A stretch of 5,583 nucleotides of DNA from positions 1 to 5,583 of the forward strand of contig JAUUWD010000128.1 of the NCBI GenBank assembly GCA_030589225.1, given 5' to 3'. This document shows, piece after piece, positions 1 through 5,583 of the stretch. A program made the position numbers and the translations under genes. The stretch's first letter is position 1. Each line of letters begins with the position of its first letter. This DNA is from Desulfobacteraceae bacterium. Lineage in GTDB: Bacteria > Desulfobacterota > DSM-4660 > Desulfatiglandales > Desulfatiglandaceae. Under the pieces are notes generated by a model. The model had not been told where the DNA came from. It saw nothing but the letters and a program-made list of their open reading frames with translations, and did not search any database.

Positions 1-2
1 AG

Positions 3-1589
3 GCAGACAGCCAAATCATAGCCAAGGAACCCGGGAAGAGGACAATCGACATCAAGCCAGCAATCAAACACTATTGCATGGAGTTGCGCCCTGCTGACCT
101 GAATGATCCCACGGCCGACTGGGAACGCCTTGAGGCTGCCTTGCGTGAGAAGTCTGGTCTGGCCGATCTCAAGGCGGATTATCATTTGCTTTGCAACTTG
201 CAAGATGTCATGCGCAAGGATGATTGGAAAGTAACTGCATCCGTGTGGAGGGATAAAGAAGTGATAGCCCTGAAGTCGGGTTTTACTGAGAGAGATTATG
301 GGCTGGCCGTGGACGTTGGCACAACAACCATTGCGGCTTATCTCTGTGATCTGGGCACCGGTGAAGTGCTGGGCACGGAATCCATGGTGAATCCCCAGGT
401 AGTTTACGGTGAAGACGTCATGTCCAGGATTACACACGCAATGTTTCATCCCGATGGAATTAAGACATTGAACAAAGTAATTCTCCGTGGGCTAAACCAG
501 ATGATTCAGGATATCACACTTCAGGCAGGCATCAGCGAACAGGAGATTGTCGACATGGCTTGTGTTGGGAATACCTGCATGCATCATCTCCTTCTCGGTA
601 TCAATCCAGAACAGCTCGGAAGGTCCCCTTTTGTACCGGCTCTTCATTATTCGCTCGACGTCAAAGCCCGTGATCTGGGACTCAAAATTTCGGCCGGGGC
701 CTATGTCCACGTGCTTCCAATCATAGCTGGTTTTGTGGGGGCCGACACATCGGGTGTGCTAATCGCAGAAGAGCCTTACAATAGCGATGAGACCGTCCTG
801 ATTATTGATGTGGGTACCAATGGCGAGCTTATTCTGGGGAACCGTGAAAGGCTTATCTGCTCCTCGTGTGCCACAGGGCCTGCCTTTGAAGGGGCCACAA
901 TTAAACACGGGATGCGAGCTGCTCCTGGTGCAATCGAGGTAGTAAGAATAGATCCTGTTACCAGAGAGGTTAAATTTAAGGTCATCGGTGATACTGAATG
1001 GAATACCGAGCAAAAGGAAATTAAAGCGAAGGGCATTTGCGGCTCCGGCATCATTGATGCTGTGGCCCAGATGTTTTCAGCAGGGGTTTTGGAAAAAAGC
1101 GGTAGGCTTATTAGTGGTTTGGATACTCCCCGTTTGCGCCTCACAGATGATGGACCTGCTTTTGTTATCGCCTGGGCACATGAAACGGCCTCTCATCAGG
1201 ATATTATCATATGTCAAGGTGATGTAAGAGCAGTTCAACTGGCCAAGGGCGCCATATACGCTGCAGCCAAGCTTATGATGCAGCGGTTGAAAATAACAAA
1301 GCTGGACAAAGTCATTCTGGCAGGTGCCTTTGGCAGTTTTATTGACAAGCGATCAGCCGCCACCATAGGCATGTTCCCCGACTGTGCCCTGAAAGATATC
1401 CAGGCCGTGGGTAACGCCGCAGGAGATGGTGCCCGAATGGCCCTTCTCAACATTGACAAACGTAAAGAGGCAAACCTCGTGGCCAGAGAGGTGGAGTATT
1501 TGGAATTGACCACGAGCCCGGACTTCCAGAATGAATTTGTTTATGCCATGCATTTTCCCCATATGAATGACACCTTGAATTACGTCTAA
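3..1589 (+). CDS. Reductive activator of corrinoid-dependent enzymes (RACE/RACo-like, DUF4445), 5'-truncated by the window edge
   Basis: This protein would restore inactive Co(II) corrinoid proteins to Co(I), using ATP to drive electron transfer in cytoplasmic methyl-transfer pathways; the role is known for RACE relatives such as RACo and RamA. 528 codons are visible and the frame is open to the left edge, so the ATG at 78 is probably internal. Family members begin with a [2Fe-2S] ferredoxin domain of about 100 residues, which would lie upstream. In order one sees the linker (to about base 170), the middle domain, then an ASKHA ATPase core: phosphate-1 motif DVGTTT (312-329), the NPQVVYGEDVMSRI segment (390-431), CVGNTCMHH (561-587), phosphate-2 DVGTNGE (807-827), a Cys-rich CSSCATGPAFEGA stretch from 858, GICGSGIID (1032-1058), and the adenosine-site ILAGAFGSFID (1314-1346). 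The C-terminus ends in the usual Asp-Phe...Phe-Pro tail and carries no extra 4Fe-4S clusters, unlike archaeal RamA. The corrinoid partner is not in the window. The family is secure; the exact substrate is unknown. Confidence 0.9.
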   Translation, partial: ADSQIIAKEPGKRTIDIKPAIKHYCMELRPADLNDPTADWERLEAALREKSGLADLKADYHLLCNLQDVMRKDDWKVTASVWRDKEVIALKSGFTERDYGLAVDVGTTTIAAYLCDLGTGEVLGTESMVNPQVVYGEDVMSRITHAMFHPDGIKTLNKVILRGLNQMIQDITLQAGISEQEIVDMACVGNTCMHHLLLGINPEQLGRSPFVPALHYSLDVKARDLGLKISAGAYVHVLPIIAGFVGADTSGVLIAEEPYNSDETVLIIDVGTNGELILGNRERLICSSCATGPAFEGATIKHGMRAAPGAIEVVRIDPVTREVKFKVIGDTEWNTEQKEIKAKGICGSGIIDAVAQMFSAGVLEKSGRLISGLDTPRLRLTDDGPAFVIAWAHETASHQDIIICQGDVRAVQLAKGAIYAAAKLMMQRLKITKLDKVILAGAFGSFIDKRSAATIGMFPDCALKDIQAVGNAAGDGARMALLNIDKRKEANLVAREVEYLELTTSPDFQNEFVYAMHFPHMNDTLNYV

Positions 1590-1629
1590 CCTGCCAGCGG
1601 ACAAAGGTGGAAAAGATTAAATTATGAGT

Positions 1630-1658
1630 TTGACTTACATAGTTTATTCTAATACTCT
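1630..1658 (+). promoter_or_regulatory. Probable sigma-70-type promoter for ileS-lspA
   Basis: TTGACT (1630-1635) matches the -35 consensus at five of six bases. Exactly 17 bases later comes TACTCT (1653-1658), which matches the -10 consensus at four of six. The stretch is AT-rich and lies in the gap between the corrinoid activator and ileS. Transcription would start near 1665, leaving a leader of about 25 bases, which is too short for a T-box or riboswitch. It would also exclude the upstream in-frame ATG at 1661 as a start. This is a prediction from sequence only. Confidence 0.5.
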
Positions 1659-1677
1659 AAATGATTACAATTCGTCT

Positions 1678-1682
1678 GGAGG
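1678..1682 (+). promoter_or_regulatory. Ribosome binding site of ileS
   Basis: GGAGG lies 8 bases before the ATG at 1691. It decides the start of ileS. The in-frame ATG at 1661 would add ten residues not seen in the family, and it has no comparable site upstream. Confidence 0.85.
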
Positions 1683-1690
1683 CACATTTC

Positions 1691-4486
1691 ATGGATTACA
1701 AGCAAACGCTCAACCTTCCCAAAACTGCATTTCCTATGAAGGCCAATCTGGTCAAAAAGGAACCGGAAATCCTTGAGAACTGGGAAAAGCTGAATCTATA
1801 TCAACTCATCCGTCAATCCTCAAAGGGCCGTAAACGCTATATGTTTCATGACGGTCCTCCGTATGCTAATGGGCATATCCACATGGGAACAGCCTTTAAC
1901 AAAATATTAAAAGACATCATAATTAAATCAAAACAAATGGCAGGCTTTGACACACCCTATGTGCCGGGATGGGATTGCCACGGTCTTCCCATTGAGCATA
2001 GGGTGGACACGGAACTAGGTGAAAGGAAGCTGGAAATGTCCCAGGTGGAAATACGGCGATATTGCCGCGAGTACGCCAAAAAATACATCGATATACAGCG
2101 CAACGAATTTAAACGCCTCGGTGTCTTTGGAGAGTGGGAAGACCCTTATCTCACAATGAATTTTCCTTACGAGGCAACGATCGTCAGGGAGTTTGGTAAA
2201 TTTGCCTTGAGTGGTAGTCTTGTGAGGAGCAAAAAACCCATCTATTGGTGCATTTCGTGCAAGACAGCGCTTGCAGAGGCAGAGGTTGAATACGAAGAAC
2301 ATACATCACCTTCTATCTTTGTAAAGTTCCCCATGATCTCTGATCTGAGCAAATCGTATCCGGTATTGGCCGGAAAAGAGGTTTCCATCGTGATCTGGAC
2401 CACGACTCCATGGACCCTGCCTGCCAATTTGGCCATTGCCCTGCATCCTGACTTTGAATATGTGGCAGTAGAGACCGGAAATAACCAGGTTATGATTCTG
2501 GCCAAGGGGCTTTTGGATGTGTGCATGGATACCTTTGGTATCGAATCATACGAGATCATCCAAGAGTTTAAGGCTGCAGACCTTGAAAATCTTGAAGCAA
2601 AACATCCCTTGTATAACAGGCCCTCTGTGATTGTTATAGCGCTATATGTGACGCTGGATGCTGGCACGGGCTGTGTTCATACAGCCCCCGGTCATGGCCG
2701 GGAGGACTACGAAACCGGTCTGGAATATAACCTGAAAATTTATTCCCCTGTGGACGACTCTGGTTGCTTTACCCCGGACGTGGAATATTTTGCAGGACTT
2801 GAAGTATTTGAAGCGAACCGGCATGTCAATGATAAGCTCACGGAGGCGGGTGCGCTTCTCAAGCAAGAGGACATAACCCATGAATATCCACACTGCTGGC
2901 GCTGCAAGAAGCCTGTTATCTTCCGCTCCACTGAGCAGTGGTTTATTTCCATGGAAAAAAACGGTCTCAGGCAAAAGGCTCTTGATGCCATTAACAAAGT
3001 CACCTGGATACCCTCATGGGGCCAGGAGCGCATCTCTAACATGATTGCCAACCGTCCTGACTGGTGTATTTCCCGCCAGAGGTCATGGGGCGTCCCTATC
3101 ATTATGTTCTTTTGCAATGAATGTAATCACCCGGTCATATCCCAGGAAATCATTGATCATGTGGCCAGTATGTTTGAAAAATCCGGCGCAGATGTCTGGT
3201 TTAGTGAATCAGAAGAAAACCTACTACCTTCGGGCACTCGTTGTCCTGAATGCGGAGCGGATAGATTCAGAAAAGAGACGGATATCCTTGATGTATGGTT
3301 TGATTCCGGTGTGAGTTACGCGGCCGTAATGGAGAAAAGAGATTACCTTGACAGCCTGTCCGACCTTTATCTTGAGGGGAGTGATCAACACCGGGGATGG
3401 TTTCACAGCTCCCTTCTATGTTCAGTAGGCACACGAGGTGAGGCACCGTACAAAGGCGTCTTGACACACGGCTTTGTTGTTGATGGGTCGGGCAGGGCAA
3501 TGCACAAATCTGAGGGGAACGTTATTTCGCCGGAAGAAATCATTAAAGAATATGGCGCTGAAATCCTCAGGCTGTGGGTTGCGGGAGAAGACTACCGGGA
3601 CAATATCCGGCTCTCCAAAGAGATCTTAAAGCGCCTGACAGAGGCCTATCGTCGCATTCGGAACACGTGCCGCTACCTCCTGGGCAATTTGAATGACTTT
3701 GATCCTGAAACTGATTCGATTAAATATCAGCAGATGGAGGAGCTTGACCGCTGGGTGCTTAACCGGCTTCAGGAATTGAATGAACGAGTCCTCAAGGCAT
3801 ACGAGGATTTCGAATTCCACCTTGTTTATCACAGCCTTCACAACTTCTGTGTCTTAGATCTCTCGGCCTTTTATCTTGATATTGTAAAAGATCGTCTTTA
3901 CACATCACCCGGTCAATCGCTCGCGAGGAGGTCAGCACAGACCGCCATGAATGAAATCCTGGAGTCACTGGTAAGGCTGATGGCCCCTGTTCTTTCCTTT
4001 ACCTCTGATGAAATCTGGCAGCACATGAAAGGAAAGGGGCGCTCCTCCAGCGTACATACTGAGCTCTTTGTCCCTGTGAACACCACATATAAGGACCCAG
4101 AACTTGCAGGCCGCTGGGAAGACATAATAGCGCTTCGGAAAGAGGTCACAAAGGCACTGGAACTTGCGAGAAAGGAAAAGAAAATCGGGCATCCCCTGGA
4201 TGCATCCGTAACGGTCGGTCTGTCGCCTGATCTCATGGAAAAAATAGCGCCCTATCGGGAACAGCTCAGATCCATCTTTATTGTTTCCTCGGTGGATATA
4301 AAGGACATGGATCAGCTTGATGATGGTCTTGAAAACGAAACATTACCGGGTCTCAGAGTAAAGGTATCGCCTTCAACTGATCCTAAGTGCGAGCGCTGCT
4401 GGGTTCATGATCCCACTGTGGGAAATGACACCAGCCGTCCCACCATCTGCAAAAGATGTATTCAGGCCTTGGCCGAAATGGGGTAA
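1691..4486 (+). CDS. ileS: Isoleucyl-tRNA synthetase
   Basis: This cytoplasmic class Ia synthetase charges tRNA-Ile with isoleucine and edits mischarged valine. The 931 residues are the usual length for the bacterial type, and the N-terminus (MDYKQTLNLPKTAFPMKANL) matches that of E. coli IleRS closely. Visible parts are the HIGH signature as HIHMG (62-66) and the CP1 editing domain with TTTPWTLPAN (from about 237) and GTGCVHTAPGHGREDY (325-340), including the His and Asp (H330, D339) that line the editing pocket. The catalytic-core blocks WCISRQRSWGVP, DVWFDSG and LYLEGSDQHRGWFHSSLL follow, then the anticodon-binding helical domain and a C-terminal zinc finger (C900, C903, C920, C923). Two further Cys pairs of pairs look like zinc sites: C187/C190 with C402/C405, and C475/C478 with C518/C521. 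The KMSKS loop reads AMHKS (603-607), and residues 317-318 are Ala-Leu where Gly-Asp is usual. It is followed by lspA after 4 bases and is probably driven by the promoter at 1630-1658. Confidence 0.98.
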   Translation: MDYKQTLNLPKTAFPMKANLVKKEPEILENWEKLNLYQLIRQSSKGRKRYMFHDGPPYANGHIHMGTAFNKILKDIIIKSKQMAGFDTPYVPGWDCHGLPIEHRVDTELGERKLEMSQVEIRRYCREYAKKYIDIQRNEFKRLGVFGEWEDPYLTMNFPYEATIVREFGKFALSGSLVRSKKPIYWCISCKTALAEAEVEYEEHTSPSIFVKFPMISDLSKSYPVLAGKEVSIVIWTTTPWTLPANLAIALHPDFEYVAVETGNNQVMILAKGLLDVCMDTFGIESYEIIQEFKAADLENLEAKHPLYNRPSVIVIALYVTLDAGTGCVHTAPGHGREDYETGLEYNLKIYSPVDDSGCFTPDVEYFAGLEVFEANRHVNDKLTEAGALLKQEDITHEYPHCWRCKKPVIFRSTEQWFISMEKNGLRQKALDAINKVTWIPSWGQERISNMIANRPDWCISRQRSWGVPIIMFFCNECNHPVISQEIIDHVASMFEKSGADVWFSESEENLLPSGTRCPECGADRFRKETDILDVWFDSGVSYAAVMEKRDYLDSLSDLYLEGSDQHRGWFHSSLLCSVGTRGEAPYKGVLTHGFVVDGSGRAMHKSEGNVISPEEIIKEYGAEILRLWVAGEDYRDNIRLSKEILKRLTEAYRRIRNTCRYLLGNLNDFDPETDSIKYQQMEELDRWVLNRLQELNERVLKAYEDFEFHLVYHSLHNFCVLDLSAFYLDIVKDRLYTSPGQSLARRSAQTAMNEILESLVRLMAPVLSFTSDEIWQHMKGKGRSSSVHTELFVPVNTTYKDPELAGRWEDIIALRKEVTKALELARKEKKIGHPLDASVTVGLSPDLMEKIAPYREQLRSIFIVSSVDIKDMDQLDDGLENETLPGLRVKVSPSTDPKCERCWVHDPTVGNDTSRPTICKRCIQALAEMG

Positions 4487-4490
4487 GGGA

Positions 4491-4985
4491 TTGAAGAAAC
4501 GTTATCATCTGATGGCCTGGCCAGCGGTGGCCGTGATTGTCCTGGATCAGTTGTCAAAATGGGCCGTTTTGGGCAGTTTGAGGGTACATGAATGCGTGCC
4601 AGTGCTCACGGGCTTTTTTGATCTGGTCCATGTGCGAAACAGGGGCATGGCTTTCGGCCTTATGAACCGGCCGGGCATTGATTTTACCTTCTATTTTCTT
4701 GTAGCCGCCAGCCTGGGGGCGGTTGTGTTATTACTGGTCTGGTTTTTAAAGCTTAAAGATGGCGACAGCCGACTAACTTTAGGGCTTTCTTTAATTCTGG
4801 GCGGGGCCGTGGGCAACCTTATTGACCGGCTCAGATTTCGCGAAGTGATCGATTTTCTTGACTTCTACCTGGGTCAGTATCACTGGCCTGTATTTAATCT
4901 GGCTGATTCAGCCATTACAGTTGGCACATTCCTGGTGGCCTTAAGTCTTATTTTTAAGCGCAAAGAAGTGCCTAAAATGAGCTAA
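4491..4985 (+). CDS. lspA: Lipoprotein signal peptidase (signal peptidase II)
   Basis: This inner-membrane aspartic protease removes signal peptides from prolipoproteins after diacylglyceryl transfer by Lgt. I chose a TTG start 4 bases after the ileS stop. It gives 164 residues, the family norm, and a short basic N-terminus (KKR) before the first membrane helix. The frame is open further upstream inside ileS (ATG at 4407), but that would add an atypical Pro-rich stretch; ATG at 4512 is the other option. Four membrane helices are expected near residues 8-28, 65-86, 95-113 and 137-156. Family motifs are D19 in LDQLSKW, RNRGMAFG (N50), GNLIDR (109-113), and the catalytic dyad D121 (VIDF) and D139 (FNLADSA). 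The dyad is 18 residues apart, as in E. coli. Residue 117 is Arg where the family almost always has Gly. It is very likely cotranscribed with ileS. Confidence 0.96.
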   Translation: MKKRYHLMAWPAVAVIVLDQLSKWAVLGSLRVHECVPVLTGFFDLVHVRNRGMAFGLMNRPGIDFTFYFLVAASLGAVVLLLVWFLKLKDGDSRLTLGLSLILGGAVGNLIDRLRFREVIDFLDFYLGQYHWPVFNLADSAITVGTFLVALSLIFKRKEVPKMS

Positions 4986-5025
4986 AGTTGTGGTTATGTT
5001 CTTTATAGGTTATTGGGTTCGTTGA

Positions 5026-5433
5026 TCAAATATCTCTCAACCATCCCTCTATCTCCTGCGCTGAAAAATCCTTCTTATCATAAAAAAACAAAAACAGTTC
5101 TCGAAATTTCCTTATCAGGTTTCCATCTTCTATTGCCTCCACAAGAGACAATTTCTCCTTTGGGTCATAAAACCCCTTTAGTTTTAAAAACAACTCCCGG
5201 GCAAAAACAACCTGATCCTCGTTAAGGCGTTCCCTATGGGAAATTACTTGAAGCAGAGAAAAAACGGGTTTGAGATATGGCGGCATTGTCTTGTAGTTGT
5301 AATAGAAGGCGTCCCTTTCAGACCGGTATTTCCGTGGCGCAAATTTTTCGATGATATCAATCATCTCATCGATTTCATCTTTTCTATGGTGTCTTCTTTC
5401 CTTTTTTCTATTGGAAAAAATGTCCCATTTCAC
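5026..5433 (-). CDS. Conserved-looking hypothetical protein, 135 residues, downstream of valS
   Basis: I do not recognise this protein and assign no function. It starts with GTG at 5433, preceded by AAGGAG 10 bases upstream, and stops with TGA at 5028-5026. It has no signal peptide, membrane segment or cysteine. The first 18 residues are strongly basic (an RKKERRHHRK run at 9-18), which could contact nucleic acid. The rest is rich in Lys, Glu, Asp and aromatic residues and looks helical. An aromatic patch (FYYNY, about 43-47) is followed by MPPYLKP, and the C-terminal half looks like an amphipathic helical bundle ending in GWLRDI. The composition is that of a real soluble protein, whereas the opposite-strand readings of the same DNA are low-complexity Phe/Leu-rich. 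The ribosome binding site overlaps the stop of the upstream valS, so the two are probably cotranscribed and coupled. It converges on lspA across a 40-base gap. Confidence 0.8.
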   Translation of the reverse strand: MKWDIFSNRKKERRHHRKDEIDEMIDIIEKFAPRKYRSERDAFYYNYKTMPPYLKPVFSLLQVISHRERLNEDQVVFARELFLKLKGFYDPKEKLSLVEAIEDGNLIRKFRELFLFFYDKKDFSAQEIEGWLRDI

Positions 5434-5443
5434 AGGGCTTCTA

Positions 5444-5449
5444 CTCCTT
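5444..5449 (-). promoter_or_regulatory. Ribosome binding site of the 135-residue gene, overlapping the valS stop
   Basis: On the - strand AAGGAG runs from 5449 to 5444, 10 bases before the GTG at 5433. Its first A is also the last base of the upstream TGA stop (5451-5449). This supports the GTG start and suggests that a ribosome ending valS promotes initiation on the next gene. Confidence 0.75.
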
Positions 5450-5583
5450 CAATTAGTGATTGTCTCAAAGAACTGAAGGTTCTGATTCAATTTCTCCAGC
5501 TTGAGGGTCATGGTTTCCACCTTCTCTCTTACTTCCTCAACGATTTCAGTCGGGGCCTTTTTTAAGAAGCCTCTATTTGAAAG
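5449..5583 (-). CDS. valS: Valyl-tRNA synthetase, C-terminal coiled-coil end (partial)
   Basis: Reading the - strand from the right edge gives 44 codons and a TGA stop at 5451-5449, with the frame open to the edge. The segment begins LSNRGFLKKAPTEIVEEVRE and continues as Lys/Glu/Leu-rich helix. This matches the end of bacterial ValRS, where a 'KLxNxxFxxKAPxxVVExER' block leads into an antiparallel coiled-coil arm that contacts tRNA-Val. The identification rests on that block alone, because all catalytic and editing domains lie outside the window. Another coiled-coil protein is the main alternative, but the Asn-x-x-Phe-x-x-Lys-Ala-Pro pattern is quite specific. The gene heads the - strand unit that continues into the 135-residue gene. 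Confidence 0.85.
   Translation of the reverse strand, partial: LSNRGFLKKAPTEIVEEVREKVETMTLKLEKLNQNLQFFETITN

Noticed and set aside
78..80. ATG at 78 as the true start of the corrinoid activator
   Set aside because: The frame is open to base 3 and the upstream codons continue the linker expected in the family; no ribosome binding site precedes 78.
776..1144. Minus-strand open frame of 122 codons inside the corrinoid activator
   Set aside because: It is a shadow of a well-conserved ATPase core on the + strand.
1571..1609. Inverted repeat CACCTT (1571-1576) and AAGGTG (1604-1609) as a terminator after the corrinoid activator
   Set aside because: The stem is only 6 bases with a loop of about 27 bases and no T-run follows.
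1661..1690. In-frame ATG at 1661 as the ileS start, adding ten residues
   Set aside because: The family N-terminus begins at 1691, GGAGG is correctly spaced for 1691, and 1661 lies at or before the predicted transcription start.
1590..1690. T-box or riboswitch leader before ileS
   Set aside because: The gap is about 100 bases, the predicted leader only about 25, and no T-box sequence or terminator hairpin is present.
5013..5225. Plus-strand open frame of 70 codons after lspA
   Set aside because: It is antisense to the 135-residue gene, with poor composition and no family resemblance.
5236..5565. Plus-strand open frame of 109 codons at the right end
   Set aside because: It lies opposite the 135-residue gene and the valS end, is low-complexity Phe/Leu-rich, and has no ribosome binding site; the - strand reading has proper signals and composition.

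Overview
This window looks like chromosomal sequence from an anaerobic bacterium, most likely a member of the Desulfobacterota (the former deltaproteobacterial sulfate or metal reducers). The reasons are a RACE-type corrinoid-protein reactivase, the ileS-lspA gene pair, and LspA and IleRS sequences that read like that group. The assignment is inference from remembered family features, not from a search.

Layout. The + strand carries three genes. Bases 1-1589 hold the 3' part of a reductive activator of corrinoid-dependent enzymes. Its reading frame is open to the left edge, so the N-terminal ferredoxin domain lies outside the window. A gap of about 100 bases with a good sigma-70-like promoter and a clear ribosome binding site leads into ileS (isoleucyl-tRNA synthetase, 1691-4486). 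lspA (signal peptidase II, 4491-4985) follows after 4 bases and is very probably cotranscribed and translationally coupled. The - strand carries two genes that converge on lspA. At the right edge (5583-5449) is the last part of a protein that I read as the C-terminal coiled-coil arm of valyl-tRNA synthetase (valS). Next comes a 135-residue protein of unknown function (5433-5026), whose ribosome binding site overlaps the valS stop codon. Only 40 bases separate the ends of lspA and the unknown gene.

How they relate. IleRS and ValRS are sister class Ia synthetases for branched-chain amino acids, and here their operons face each other. LspA matures lipoproteins in the inner membrane and has no direct biochemical link to IleRS, but the ileS-lspA pairing is common in bacteria. 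The corrinoid activator belongs to one-carbon or methyl-transfer metabolism and appears to be the end of a separate upstream transcription unit.

No RNA genes, mobile elements, CRISPR arrays or long repeats were seen. The window is mostly ordinary housekeeping DNA. The points most worth a second look are the unknown gene behind valS, an altered KMSKS loop and an altered editing-domain segment in IleRS, and a Gly-to-Arg change next to the catalytic aspartate of LspA.
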